Assembly: GCA_015523335.1 (NCBI GenBank) | Contig: WAKM01000039.1 | Coordinates: 1-60,692, forward strand | Length of the DNA stretch: 60,692 bases | DNA from: Archaeoglobaceae archaeon | GTDB lineage: Archaea; Halobacteriota; Archaeoglobi; Archaeoglobales; Archaeoglobaceae | Reading direction: 5' to 3' | Shown: positions 35,109-43,841 of the stretch, piece by piece | Layout: each line of letters opens with the position of its first letter | How positions within the stretch are numbered: the stretch's first letter is position 1 | Made by a program: the position numbers and the translations under genes | The notes under the pieces: model-generated | Told to the model about the DNA's origin: nothing | Seen by the model: only the letters and a program-made list of their open reading frames with translations | Database searches by the model: none

Positions 35109-35858
35109 TCAGACGTTCACTACTTTCAAGCATCTCCCTACTTCGACTGAGTTGATCACAGCCTTATAAACGAACTCCCTCGACTTCTTGCAAGCATCTT
35201 GTAGGCTCAACCCTTTAGCAAGGTGGCATGCAAGGGTGGAACTGTAAACACAGCCCGTTCCGTGGATCTCAGCGTCGACAATTTCGCCTTCGATTATGAA
35301 CGTTTTTCCAGTATTGGCATCGAATACGACATCTTTTCCACCTAAGCTCCCACCTGTAACTACTACCGAGCATCCGAATCTATCGGCAATTACCTTAGCC
35401 GCCTCCTCCGCGGATTCCGAATCCTCAATCTCGATTCCGGAAAGCTTGGATGCCTCATCCGCGTTCGGAGTTATGACGTCGCAAGCTTCCGCGAGGATAG
35501 AATAAACGTCCCTGCCGGAAAATTTAAAGCCGGTAGTTGCTTTGATTACTGGATCCACGACCTTGGGAACGTCGACACATCTCGTCAGCTTTGCAATAAC
35601 CTTCGCCTGATCTTTGGAGCAAACCAATCCTACTTTTATCCCGGCCAAGTTTAGATCGTCCAACACGGCAGAGATCTGTCTTTCGAGGCATTTCGGTTCG
35701 ATCTCGTAAATCCCGTAAACGCCACACGTGTTCTGATACGTTATAACCGTAACGGCTGAAGACGGAAAAAAGCCGAGAGCCTTTATAGTCTTAACGTCTG
35801 CGAGGATTCCAGCTCCACCGCTCGGATCCAATCCGGCTATACTCAATACGCTCCTCAT
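35109..35858 (-). CDS. thiD: Hydroxymethylpyrimidine/phosphomethylpyrimidine kinase
   Basis: A 249-residue ribokinase-fold kinase of thiamine synthesis. Motifs: LSIAGLDPSGGAGILADVKT at the start, VTVITYQNTCGVYGI, VVDPVIKATTGFKF, and the catalytic-site GTGCVYSSTLACHLAKG. The archaeal ThiN domain fusion is absent. Its start lies 68 bases inside the end of the upstream PAP2 gene in a different frame. Confidence 0.9.
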   Translation of the reverse strand: MRSVLSIAGLDPSGGAGILADVKTIKALGFFPSSAVTVITYQNTCGVYGIYEIEPKCLERQISAVLDDLNLAGIKVGLVCSKDQAKVIAKLTRCVDVPKVVDPVIKATTGFKFSGRDVYSILAEACDVITPNADEASKLSGIEIEDSESAEEAAKVIADRFGCSVVVTGGSLGGKDVVFDANTGKTFIIEGEIVDAEIHGTGCVYSSTLACHLAKGLSLQDACKKSREFVYKAVINSVEVGRCLKVVNV

Positions 35859-36591
35859 TTCGGAACCTCCAGCCGATGCAATTCGGTATTATGCATCCAA
35901 AAAATCCCGAGATCGGATACACTACCAGTTGGTTGATGATAGAACCGAAAAGCAGTATCGACAAGCCGATTAGGAACATAATAAATCTGAGCTTTAAGCT
36001 GTCGGGAAGTTCGTAGTTTAGGTAGTCCGTAGATAAGGTGTGTGCGACACCGAAGCCGAGCAGATACCCGCCGATCTTGAATGCGTAGTGTCCGATCAAA
36101 GGATGCAAGGAAAAGATGAGAAGGGACGAAATCACGATTCCCAAAAGCTTTGAACTTCTGTTTAAACTGATTTCTATCGAAGATGCGACGTATCCTATCG
36201 AAATTCCTATGATCAAACCTCCGATTACATCTCTAACGTAATGAACTTCGAGAAATATCCTCGACAGACCTACGAGACCAACCACAACAAACGCAACGGC
36301 GAAAAACCACACCTCCCTTATTTTAAACGCCAAGTAACTCCAGAAAGTCGCTGAAACTGTCGTATGTCCGCTCGGGAATCCGTAACCGCTTACGGATGTC
36401 TTCCACAGATACTTAGGAGGTCTCGGAAGCTTGAGAAAGTTCTTTAGGGTTATAACGGTTAAACTGCTCAAGACGAGCGCACAGAAGAGTTGCCATCCCG
36501 TTCTTCCATCGACCACGAAGTATACGAAAGGAACGAAAACTAAATACGCTTTTTCGTCTCCGAGTTCCGTAATCAACAACCAAAAGTTCAT
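35791..36591 (-). CDS. PAP2-family membrane phosphatase
   Basis: A 266-residue integral membrane phosphatase. The three PAP2 motifs are in order: KLPRPPKYLW (KxxxxxxRP type), GYGFPSGHTT (PSGH) and SRIFLEVHYVRDVIGG (SRxxxxxHxxxD), among about seven hydrophobic helices. It likely dephosphorylates a lipid pyrophosphate or phosphatidate. The final 22 residues (about NEERIEYSRIG to the end) are encoded over the start of thiD and look arbitrary. The true stop may have been lost. It overlaps hisS by ATGA. Confidence 0.82.
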   Translation of the reverse strand: MNFWLLITELGDEKAYLVFVPFVYFVVDGRTGWQLFCALVLSSLTVITLKNFLKLPRPPKYLWKTSVSGYGFPSGHTTVSATFWSYLAFKIREVWFFAVAFVVVGLVGLSRIFLEVHYVRDVIGGLIIGISIGYVASSIEISLNRSSKLLGIVISSLLIFSLHPLIGHYAFKIGGYLLGFGVAHTLSTDYLNYELPDSLKLRFIMFLIGLSILLFGSIINQLVVYPISGFFGCIIPNCIGWRFRNEERIEYSRIGSERWSWNPRRR

Positions 36592-37817
36592 ATCAAATCT
36601 AAGAGTTCATTCAAGCTTACGGCTTTCTGCTCACCGCTCCTCAAATCTTTAACAGCGACCTTCCCTTCTTTAAGCTCTCGCTCACCGACGATTACGGCTA
36701 AGTCCGCGTTTATGTCGTTTGCATAGCTGAGCTGTTTTTTGATGTTCCTTTCCATGACATCCGTAACGACAACCGCCTTGTCCCTCAGCGTATTCGCGAT
36801 CTTAAAGGCTTCTCCTTCCAAACCTCTGAAGCTTACAACGACAACCTTCTTCTTTCGTTCCAACTCAACTTCGCAGATCTCGGCAATCCTATCGAATCCC
36901 AAAGCGAAGCCTGTAGCTGGGGTATCTTCTCCTCCGAAAAGATGTGCCAAACGGTAGCTACCTCCTCCGCATATCTGATTCTGAGCTCCCAAGCCTTCTT
37001 TAGCGTAGGCTTCGAAGACTACGCCGGTGTAGTAATCCAGCCCCCTCGCAATTCCGAAATCGAGCTTGTATTTAACGTCGAGAGCATCCAATACGTCGCA
37101 CAACTTTTCTATGTGACCGAAATCGAAATCGGGGATAATCTCCTTAGCTGAGCCGATTACGTCCCTATCTCCAACGAGTTCGACCAAAGAAAATATCGAA
37201 TCCCGCAGATCCGAGCTAACCCCTACTTCGTCCAGATACTTCTCAAGACCTTCGACGTCCTTCTTATCTATAAGCCTCATGATCTTCGAAGCAACGTTCT
37301 CATCCAAATCTCTGAGCAGATGTCTCAGCAATCCGACATGACCTACGTGCAGATCGAACTTAATCTTAAGCTCGTCCATTATTCTGTATGCGAGGGATAC
37401 AACCTCGGCATCGGCTAAAGGCGATGAGGAGCCTATAAGCTCAACTCCGAACTGCCAGAATTCTCTGTATCTTCCTTTCTGAGGTCTTTCGTAGCGGAAG
37501 CAGTTTGCGAAGTAGTAGAACCGCAACGGTTTCGGCATTCCGACGCATTCGTTTACGAACATCCTGATTACTGGAGCTGTGAGTTCGGGTCTCAACGCGA
37601 GATCCCTTCCACCCTTATCCTTGAACGCGTATATCTCCTCGATTATCCCCTCGCCGGATTTTATCGTGAAAAGCTCCAAATGTTCGAACGTAGGAGTTAG
37701 AATTTCTCTGTAGCCGTAGCTTTCCGCAATTCTTCTCATGATTTTCTCAATGGTTCTTCTTTTTTCCATCTCATCCGGCAGAAAGTCCCTCGTTCCTCTC
37801 GGTCTTTCGATTTTCAC
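36588..37817 (-). CDS. hisS: Histidyl-tRNA synthetase
   Basis: A 409-residue class II aminoacyl-tRNA synthetase that charges tRNA-His. It opens with IERPRGTRDFLPDEMEKRR. Motif 2 is FRYERPQKGRYREFWQFG, followed by the histidine-specific signatures GLDYYTGVVFEAY (HisA region) and GGGSYRLAHLFGG, and motif 3 is TGFALGFDRI. The C-terminal anticodon-binding domain is present. It heads the hisS-PAP2-thiD run. Confidence 0.95.
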   Translation of the reverse strand: MKIERPRGTRDFLPDEMEKRRTIEKIMRRIAESYGYREILTPTFEHLELFTIKSGEGIIEEIYAFKDKGGRDLALRPELTAPVIRMFVNECVGMPKPLRFYYFANCFRYERPQKGRYREFWQFGVELIGSSSPLADAEVVSLAYRIMDELKIKFDLHVGHVGLLRHLLRDLDENVASKIMRLIDKKDVEGLEKYLDEVGVSSDLRDSIFSLVELVGDRDVIGSAKEIIPDFDFGHIEKLCDVLDALDVKYKLDFGIARGLDYYTGVVFEAYAKEGLGAQNQICGGGSYRLAHLFGGEDTPATGFALGFDRIAEICEVELERKKKVVVVSFRGLEGEAFKIANTLRDKAVVVTDVMERNIKKQLSYANDINADLAVIVGERELKEGKVAVKDLRSGEQKAVSLNELLDLI

Positions 37818-37893
37818 ATCCCAAGATCACCGGCATCTGTTTAAAAATTTGCTCAAAGGTTAAATTATTTATAAGGTTTGCATAGCTAAGGGT

Positions 37894-38217
37894 ATGGACA
37901 AAATAAACTTCGATGCAGAATACGTCAGACCCATAATAAGAGGAGAAAAGGTCACTACGATTAGAAAGGGAATCAAGAGCTATCCCGTTGGCAGAATAGT
38001 GGATCTCACGGTAAACTACACGCCGTTTGCAAGGGCAAGAGTTGAGAAGGTGGTCGTAAAGAGGGTTAGCGAACTCACCGATGAGGATGCAAGGAGAGAC
38101 GGTTTCAGCAGTAAGGACGAGCTTATCCAAGCTCTTAGGAAGATATACGGGGATATAAGGGATAGCGACTTCGTTACGATCGTCCATTTTGTAGTGGTTG
38201 AGAGTTACGTTAGATGA
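37894..38217 (+). CDS. ASCH-domain (PUA-like) protein
   Basis: A 107-residue protein of the ASCH type: FDAEYVRPIIRGEKVTTIRK matches the family start, where the gene product binds RNA-like ligands, with VDLTVNYTPFARARVEKVVV forming the barrel. Members are coactivator-, RNA- or cytidine-analogue-related; this one's role is unknown. It is divergent from hisS, with TTATTTATAAGG as a likely promoter. The following 85-base gap carries the purM promoter. Confidence 0.78.
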   Translation: MDKINFDAEYVRPIIRGEKVTTIRKGIKSYPVGRIVDLTVNYTPFARARVEKVVVKRVSELTDEDARRDGFSSKDELIQALRKIYGDIRDSDFVTIVHFVVVESYVR

Positions 38218-38302
38218 TCTCCCAAATCGATCGGCTTGCGGTTGATCATACGCGGTCAGACTAAACCGTTAAGTAATAAAGCTTGCTGGCAGTAATACAC
38301 GT

Positions 38303-39301
38303 ATGGAGAAGTTCAGCTACGCGAAGGCTGGAGTTGATATATTTCAAGAAGAGAAAGCCGTCAAAGCTCTCACGAGTCAGATAAAGCATGTTAGGAGCGG
38401 TTTTGGTAGGCCGATTTTGATGGGTCACTACGCGAGCGTCTTGGATTTCGGCGAGTTCGGAGTTGCGATAACCACCGATGGCGTCGGAACGAAGATAATG
38501 GTTGCTGAGAAGCTCGGTAAGTTCGACACCATCGGAATAGACTGCGTAGCCATGAACGTCAACGATCTCGTAGCCATAGGAGCCGAGCCGATAGCGATGG
38601 TTGACTACATCGCAACGTTCAAGCCGGATGAGGAGATCATGGCTGAAATTGCCAAGGGATTGGAGAAGGGATGTGAGATTGCAAACGTAACTCTCGTCGG
38701 AGGTGAAACGGCAACTCTGCCGGATCTAATCAAAGGATGGGATCTGGTGGGAACGGCGATAGGTGTTGTCGATAAGGATAAGATAATAACCGGCGAAAAC
38801 ATTCAACCGGGAGATGTGATCTTCGGAATTCCAAGCTCTGGGATCCACAGCAATGGCTTAACACTTGCGAGGAAGGTTATTGAGAGTGCCGGTTACGGTT
38901 ACAGCGACGAATTTGAAAACGGTAAGACGATCGGTGAGGAGTTACTAACGCCTACGAGGATATACGTTAAGGAGATTCTGCACGTAATCAGGAACTACGA
39001 GGTTCACGGACTCGCGCACATCACCGGCGGAGGTCTGCTCAACCTCAAGAGGCTCAAGAATGTTAAGTTCGTGATAGACGATCCCCTCCCGCCGCAGAAG
39101 ATCTTCAGGTTCATTCAGGAGTTGGGGAACATCGATGACGATGAGATGTTCAGAACATTCAACATGGGCATGGGTTTCGCAATAGTTATGCCCAAGGAGG
39201 AAGCTAAAAAACTCGAAAGAGCGGGTATAATTGATGGAAAGATCGTCGGATACGTGGAGGAGGGTGAAGGGGTTTTCGTTAAAGATTTGAGGATAGACTA
39301 G
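38303..39301 (+). CDS. purM: Phosphoribosylformylglycinamidine cyclo-ligase
   Basis: A 332-residue enzyme that makes aminoimidazole ribonucleotide in purine synthesis. Motifs: [33 protein letters not shown] (ATP loop), [48 protein letters not shown] and [13 protein letters not shown]. Standard PurS/PurM-family fold and length. Its end overlaps the convergent small gene by 4 bases. Confidence 0.95.
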   Translation: MEKFSYAKAGVDIFQEEKAVKALTSQIKHVRSGFGRPILMGHYASVLDFGEFGVAITTDGVGTKIMVAEKLGKFDTIGIDCVAMNVNDLVAIGAEPIAMVDYIATFKPDEEIMAEIAKGLEKGCEIANVTLVGGETATLPDLIKGWDLVGTAIGVVDKDKIITGENIQPGDVIFGIPSSGIHSNGLTLARKVIESAGYGYSDEFENGKTIGEELLTPTRIYVKEILHVIRNYEVHGLAHITGGGLLNLKRLKNVKFVIDDPLPPQKIFRFIQELGNIDDDEMFRTFNMGMGFAIVMPKEEAKKLERAGIIDGKIVGYVEEGEGVFVKDLRID

Positions 39302-39606
39302 TCCTTTTCGACCTCCTTTTTCAATAGCTTCTGTCTCTCCTTTGCCGTATAGCCCGTCAGTTCCTCTAAAAACTTGTTGTAAGTCTTAATCGTCTTAACC
39401 GCTACATCTTCGGGCACGTTCGGATTGGTTTTCGACTCAGCGTAGAGCTTTTTATCCTTAAGCCAGAGTCTTAGCTCTTCAATAGCCCCGAACCTGACGA
39501 TGTAAACGTCACCGTCCTTCTCGAACTCGCCGAAGTGCTTGACGATCATTTCCTCCAATCTCTCCTGCGTGGGCTTAAAACCTCTCTTGAATCTGTATTC
39601 TCTCAT
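39298..39606 (-). CDS. Small conserved archaeal protein (DUF5611-like)
   Basis: A 102-residue protein starting [20 protein letters not shown], which I match only tentatively to the archaeal DUF5611 family. It has a mixed alpha/beta pattern ([19 protein letters not shown]) and a Lys/Glu-rich tail. The frame is open further upstream, but the ATG at 39606 gives the compact domain and leaves room for a divergent promoter with the PAC2 gene. Function is unknown. Confidence 0.65.
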   Translation of the reverse strand: MREYRFKRGFKPTQERLEEMIVKHFGEFEKDGDVYIVRFGAIEELRLWLKDKKLYAESKTNPNVPEDVAVKTIKTYNKFLEELTGYTAKERQKLLKKEVEKD

Positions 39607-39654
39607 GCTATAAGCTATGGAAAAGGATAAATAAGCTTTTATCAATCCATAATC

Positions 39655-40386
39655 ATGGAAGATTTTGAAACAAGAATATTGGTCGACAAGGTGGATGTGA
39701 GAAATCCTATCGTCCTTACAAGCTTCCCCGGGATCGGACTCGTTGGAACGATCGCAACCTCGCACTTCATAATGGAGTTGAACTTAGAACAGATCGGTGT
39801 GATCGAGTCGAAAAACATTCCTCCGGTGGCTTCGCTCATGGACGGAATAATTCTACCGCCGATAAGGATATACCAATCAGTAGATTTAGGATTTGTTTTA
39901 ATCCATTCGGACGTTCCTATCGTCCCCTACGCAACTTACGAGATGAGTCAGAAGATAGTGGAATGGGCGATCGAGATAAACGCGAGAAGGATCTTCTCTT
40001 TAGCCGGGGTTGCAACGTTTGAGGACAAGAAGAGGGTGTTCGGAGCGGCAACTTCCAAGGAGTTGCTCGACGAAATCAAGGATTACGTTGAAATCTTTAA
40101 GAGCGGGACGATTTCCGGCATTGCCGGTTCGATTTTAAACGAGTGCGTTGCGAGGAAGTTCCCCGGCCTGGCTTTGCTCGGAGAAACTTTGGGATTCAAT
40201 CCCGATCCGAGAGCCGCTGCAGAAGTTATAAACGTTTTGAACAAAATGTTTAATTGGAACGTCAGCGTAGAGAAGTTGATTAAGGAGGCTGAGATGATAG
40301 AGGCTCAGATGCAAAAGCTTGCGGAACAAGCCAGAATGCACGAAGAGAAAGCTATGAAGAGAGAGGAGCTTCCGATGTATGGGTGA
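39655..40386 (+). CDS. PAC2-family proteasome assembly chaperone homologue
   Basis: A 243-residue PAC2-family protein (TSFPGIGLVGTIATSHFI at the start, SLAGVATFEDKKRVFGAAT, SGIAGSILNECVARKFPG). Archaeal homologues PbaA/PbaB assist 20S proteasome assembly. A C-terminal helix from about 205 ends in LPMYG, so the last three residues Met-Tyr-Gly fit the HbYX rule for docking into proteasome alpha-ring pockets. It is followed by DUF473. The context contains no proteasome subunits. Confidence 0.85.
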   Translation: MEDFETRILVDKVDVRNPIVLTSFPGIGLVGTIATSHFIMELNLEQIGVIESKNIPPVASLMDGIILPPIRIYQSVDLGFVLIHSDVPIVPYATYEMSQKIVEWAIEINARRIFSLAGVATFEDKKRVFGAATSKELLDEIKDYVEIFKSGTISGIAGSILNECVARKFPGLALLGETLGFNPDPRAAAEVINVLNKMFNWNVSVEKLIKEAEMIEAQMQKLAEQARMHEEKAMKREELPMYG

Positions 40387-40391
40387 TGATC

Positions 40392-40781
40392 ATGAGATGT
40401 TTGGTCATCACCGGGGTCTCCAAAAGAGTTCTCGACGAGTTGATGAGAAGGATAATAAAAACGATTGAATTGAGAAGTGCTCACAACGTTGCGACAGCTT
40501 TGAGGGCTGATATAGGAGATAAGGTTTTGCTTACGACTTCGAAGTTGCACGATGTGGATAAGGGAACTGTCGGTGTAATAGCCGAAGTTGTCGGTAAAGA
40601 GGTTATATCGCATTCTTTGATCTTCGCATCCGAAAGCATGATTCAGGAGAACGAAATGACGGTGGTAAGGCTGAAATTGGATGTAAAAGGAGTGGGTAGG
40701 ATAGTGAAGTTGTATAACGCCGGAATTCTCGACACAACCGAAGCGGATGTGGTTGAAGTTAGCTACTTCGATGCCCGATAA
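40392..40781 (+). CDS. DUF473 family protein
   Basis: A 129-residue archaeal protein of the DUF473 type (MRCLVITGVSKRVLDEL, then IGDKVLLTTSKLHDVDKGTVGVI). Three in-frame starts exist (GTG 40383, ATG 40386, ATG 40392). I chose 40392 because GGGTGAT lies 4 bases before it. Function unknown. Linked to PAC2, so a proteasome-related or RNA-related role is possible but unsupported. Confidence 0.72.
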   Translation: MRCLVITGVSKRVLDELMRRIIKTIELRSAHNVATALRADIGDKVLLTTSKLHDVDKGTVGVIAEVVGKEVISHSLIFASESMIQENEMTVVRLKLDVKGVGRIVKLYNAGILDTTEADVVEVSYFDAR

Positions 40782-40827
40782 TTTTTATTATTCAAATATT
40801 TAATTTTTTGAAAAAAATATAGTTATG

Positions 40828-41643
40828 TTATTGGTAATTCACGTTGGGAATTACCCCGGGCCACGTAACGTTTATCAAGTTGGTGGCGCCGTAGCCTGTG
40901 GTGTTACCGTATACGATCGCCCATGCGGTTCCGTTTATCTTCCACTTCGTGATGTTCCAGTTATGCACGCCGTTTGACAGTGTAGCTGGATTGGTTATGT
41001 TTACGTCGAACTCCAAGCTTCTCGCGTGAGTCCAGTTAATTTTAACGGCAACGGCGGTATGGCAGGCTATGCAGGCTTCGTTTTCTCCCCTGAGTAGGGT
41101 CGAATTGTTGGCGGCTCTAACAAAAGCCAAGTGCGCCGCACAGCTTCCGGTATCTCCTGGATATGCTGTCAAACCGAATCCCCCGGCTATCACGTAACTA
41201 CTGCTGAAAACTCCCGGATTACCGTGACACTCGTAGCACGTCTGAGAGCCTATGCTTAGGTAGTAACCTACGTGATTAGGATTGTTGTATGCACCGTGGC
41301 AATCCATGCATCTTACGGTGCTCGCCGCATGGGCTTGAACACCGGGCGTATATTGTGTGTAACTGCCACTCACGCTTGCAAACGAAATTCCGTTGAAACC
41401 TCCCGCCCTATGGCAAAGTTGGCATTCGAATACGTAACCGGTTTCGCCGGTGTGCGGGCCTACGTGCGCTCTCATCTCTTCGTATATATCGGCGTGGCAC
41501 TTTTTACAGGGAACGTTATTTCCAGTTCCGCTTATGTTATACCAGTAGTGTTGCCCGGCGAACAGTGAAACCGTGCTGGGTAAAACGACCAATCCCGTTG
41601 CGGCGAGGACAACGGTTACCAGTAAAAGTTTGGCTAAGTTCAT
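40828..41643 (-). CDS. Exported pentahaem c-type cytochrome
   Basis: A 271-residue secreted protein. It has a signal or anchor sequence (LAKLLLVTVVLAATGLVVL, about 3-21) and five CxxCH haem sites at 46-50, 74-78, 112-116, 136-140 and 191-195. A sixth site is degenerate (CAAH at 168-171). Unpaired His residues (HVGPH, HVGYY, HAAS, HARS) can serve as distal ligands. It likely carries electrons outside the membrane. The start at 41643 follows the ribosome site AGGAGGGG; a frame ten codons longer exists. TATATATTTTTTAC on the plus strand near 41684 marks its promoter. Confidence 0.88.
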   Translation of the reverse strand: MNLAKLLLVTVVLAATGLVVLPSTVSLFAGQHYWYNISGTGNNVPCKKCHADIYEEMRAHVGPHTGETGYVFECQLCHRAGGFNGISFASVSGSYTQYTPGVQAHAASTVRCMDCHGAYNNPNHVGYYLSIGSQTCYECHGNPGVFSSSYVIAGGFGLTAYPGDTGSCAAHLAFVRAANNSTLLRGENEACIACHTAVAVKINWTHARSLEFDVNITNPATLSNGVHNWNITKWKINGTAWAIVYGNTTGYGATNLINVTWPGVIPNVNYQ

Positions 41644-41714
41644 ACCGTCCCCTCCTAAAAATAAGTTTACCACAAAAGTGTATATATTTTTTACTAAAAT
41701 GTATTTAATTTAAC

Positions 41715-41738
41715 AATAATGCCATGGTAATCATTATT
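41715..41738. promoter_or_regulatory. Inverted repeat between cytochrome and ferredoxin/fwd/cdh genes
   Basis: AATAATG and CATTATT flank a CCATGG centre in the 148-base divergent gap (41644-41791). It lies between the two outward promoters, so a regulator bound here could act on both the cytochrome and the fwd/cdh side. The inference rests on symmetry and position alone. Confidence 0.35.
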
Positions 41739-41791
41739 ATTTGCTGTTGGTTGCACAATCTTTAATTATTGTTCAATAGTAAATTTTCAGC

Positions 41792-42256
41792 ATGCCTTCA
41801 CCTATGGACATCTACAAGCTCCTTCCGAAGACTAATTGCAAGCTTTGCGGAGAGCAAACTTGCATGAGCTTCGCGTTCAAGCTGATTAAAAAGGAGAAGA
41901 AGTTGGAAGACTGCAAGCCGTTGTTCGAGCCCGAATTCGAAGAGCAGAGAAAAAAGATAGAGGAGATGCTGAAGGTAGTTGAAAAGGCGACGGAGACGGG
42001 TTTGGTCGTTAACGAAGACCTTTGCATAGGTTGTGGAAACTGCATCGTCGTTTGTCCGGTTCACGTTTACGAAGATCCCGAAGGGGCGGGCTCTGGATTC
42101 GGAGTAAGGCTCGAGAATCCCATACTCAGGGTAGAAAACGGAGTGGTTAGGGTTGTAGATGTGGGCTTATGCAGGAGATACAAGGAGAAGACCATCTGCG
42201 TTGCTTGTAGGGAGAACTGTCCCACTTCCGCAATAGCATTTCTGGAGGAGTTATGA
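41792..42256 (+). CDS. Three-cluster ferredoxin with CFeSP-type 4Fe-4S domain
   Basis: A 154-residue iron-sulfur protein. The N-terminal domain (LLPKTNCKLCGEQTC, Cys16/19/24/41) is the 4Fe-4S domain found at the start of CdhE, the corrinoid iron-sulfur subunit encoded 9 kb downstream. Two further clusters follow: CIGCGNCIVVCP (78-88) and a looser set at 127, 136, 139 and 143. It overlaps fwdB by ATGA, so it is probably the electron carrier for the FwdB/D pair. It may be related to FwdG-like ferredoxins. Confidence 0.82.
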   Translation: MPSPMDIYKLLPKTNCKLCGEQTCMSFAFKLIKKEKKLEDCKPLFEPEFEEQRKKIEEMLKVVEKATETGLVVNEDLCIGCGNCIVVCPVHVYEDPEGAGSGFGVRLENPILRVENGVVRVVDVGLCRRYKEKTICVACRENCPTSAIAFLEEL

Positions 42257-43389
42257 TGTGGGTCTGCACGGGTTGTTCGTGTTTGTGCGACGACATAGAA
42301 ATTGAAGGGGATGTCGTAAGGCATGCATGCAGGATAGGTGCCGGATTATATCTCAACCGATCCGTTGCAAGAGCCGAACCCCTCATCGACGGAAAGCGAA
42401 TGGACATCGATTCGGCAATCGAGAGAGCTGTGGAGATTCTTAAAGATTCGAAGAGCGTTGCAATTTACGGCTTAAACAATTCAACGCTCGAAGCTCAAAA
42501 GATCGCAATGAAGCTCGCGAAGAAGCTCTCCGCATACGTTGACAACGGATCGAAGTTCGGGAAATTAGCGGAGATGATCCTGAGGAAGGAGATACCTTCA
42601 ACTACGCTTGAAAACGTGAAGGATTACGCTTACGTTATATTCTACTGGGGATGCGACGTCCACAATTCGATGCCGAGGCACATGTCGAGATACACCTACT
42701 ATCCGAGGGGTAAGAAGAGGCAGAGGGGATACGAAGAGGACAGGTTCTTGGTCGTCGTGGATGTTAGAAGAAGCCACACCGCGATGCTCGCTAAGAAGAA
42801 CGCCGTCTTCATAAAGACGGACGACGACGGAAAACTCATTCGTGAATTCTTAACGGCACTGAACGGTGGAATAGCGAGCGGAGACGTTTTGAGAGTCGTC
42901 AAGGAGCTGAAGAAATCGGATTTCAACGTCGTATTCGGCGGAGGAGGGTTGATAGAGGGATTGAGCAACGAACTTGAGGAGTTCGTCAAACTCGTAAGCA
43001 ATGTGGGATACTTCGTTCCCGCGGACTATCGGACGAATTCGATGGGATTCTTCAAAAGCATCTTCGAAGCTGGAATACCGAAGGCGAACTTTGAGGATCT
43101 GCTCATCGACGAAAAAGTAGACACGGCGATCATCGTAGGTAGCGACCCGCTGAACTCGATGCCTTTCGAAGTAGCTAAAAGACTTGTGAAACTTAATTTG
43201 ATAGTTATAGATCCTAAAGTCAGTTTTACGTCAAAGATGGCGGATGTTGTAATTCCTTCAGCTATATCAGGTGTTGAATGTGGCGGAAAGATGCTTAGAA
43301 GCGATTTCGTGGAAGTTGAGCTGAAGCCAATTTTTAAATCGGAATTTGATGATGTTAAAGTATTAAAGAGTATTTCGGAGGGATTGTAA
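42253..43389 (+). CDS. FwdB-like molybdopterin/tungsten protein lacking the metal-ligand loop
   Basis: A 378-residue homologue of formylmethanofuran dehydrogenase subunit B, the catalytic subunit that fixes CO2 onto methanofuran. The N-terminal 4Fe-4S motif is CTGCSCLCDD plus Cys26, the strand FYWGCDVHNSMPRHMSRY fits the family, and ADVVIPSAISGVECGG is the pterin-binding tail. Family FwdB proteins I recall carry an SVCHGP loop, whose Cys binds tungsten and whose His is catalytic. Here the aligned residues 97-104 read DNGSKFGK. The protein is also about 50 residues shorter. It may be a non-catalytic or altered-reaction paralogue. Confidence 0.8.
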   Translation: MMWVCTGCSCLCDDIEIEGDVVRHACRIGAGLYLNRSVARAEPLIDGKRMDIDSAIERAVEILKDSKSVAIYGLNNSTLEAQKIAMKLAKKLSAYVDNGSKFGKLAEMILRKEIPSTTLENVKDYAYVIFYWGCDVHNSMPRHMSRYTYYPRGKKRQRGYEEDRFLVVVDVRRSHTAMLAKKNAVFIKTDDDGKLIREFLTALNGGIASGDVLRVVKELKKSDFNVVFGGGGLIEGLSNELEEFVKLVSNVGYFVPADYRTNSMGFFKSIFEAGIPKANFEDLLIDEKVDTAIIVGSDPLNSMPFEVAKRLVKLNLIVIDPKVSFTSKMADVVIPSAISGVECGGKMLRSDFVEVELKPIFKSEFDDVKVLKSISEGL

Positions 43390-43390
43390 A

Positions 43391-43756
43391 ATGCTGAGGT
43401 TCGCAAAATACCTAAAAAAGGTTGAACTGAAGCTTGTTACGTATAGAGACGGATTTCAGGTATCGGTTGCGGTGAAAGACAAGTTCGACGACGAATTCGT
43501 CGAAAAATCCGCAGTAGTGATCATACATCCAGATACGGCAAAAACCTTCGGATTCAAAGACGGGCAAATAGTGAAAGTTTCGTCATACGAAAGATGCGCG
43601 AATTTGAGGCTTAAAATCAGCGAGATTGCTCCGGAAAATGGAGCATTAATTCCTAAAAGCATCTACTCTTGCTATCTATATTCGGACAGGATTACAATAG
43701 AACCGACAGACGGCGAAATTACGACGCCGAACGAACTTCTCGAAAGATATACGTAG
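43391..43756 (+). CDS. fwdD: FwdD-like molybdopterin-dinucleotide-binding subunit
   Basis: A 121-residue protein of the formylmethanofuran dehydrogenase subunit D type (VVIIHPDTAKTFGFKDGQIVKVSS, the pterin-dinucleotide-binding double-psi barrel, then a PTDGEITTPNELL tail). It starts 1 base after fwdB, and FwdB plus FwdD together make the pterin cavity. No fwdA, C or F is seen in the window, so this is a partial set. Confidence 0.85.
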   Translation: MLRFAKYLKKVELKLVTYRDGFQVSVAVKDKFDDEFVEKSAVVIIHPDTAKTFGFKDGQIVKVSSYERCANLRLKISEIAPENGALIPKSIYSCYLYSDRITIEPTDGEITTPNELLERYT

Positions 43757-43841
43757 TTATTATTTAGTGTTAATGATCTATTAAGCAATAATACTGCATA
43801 AGCCAATAATTTAAAATGACAGATATTTCAGAAGAGAAAAT

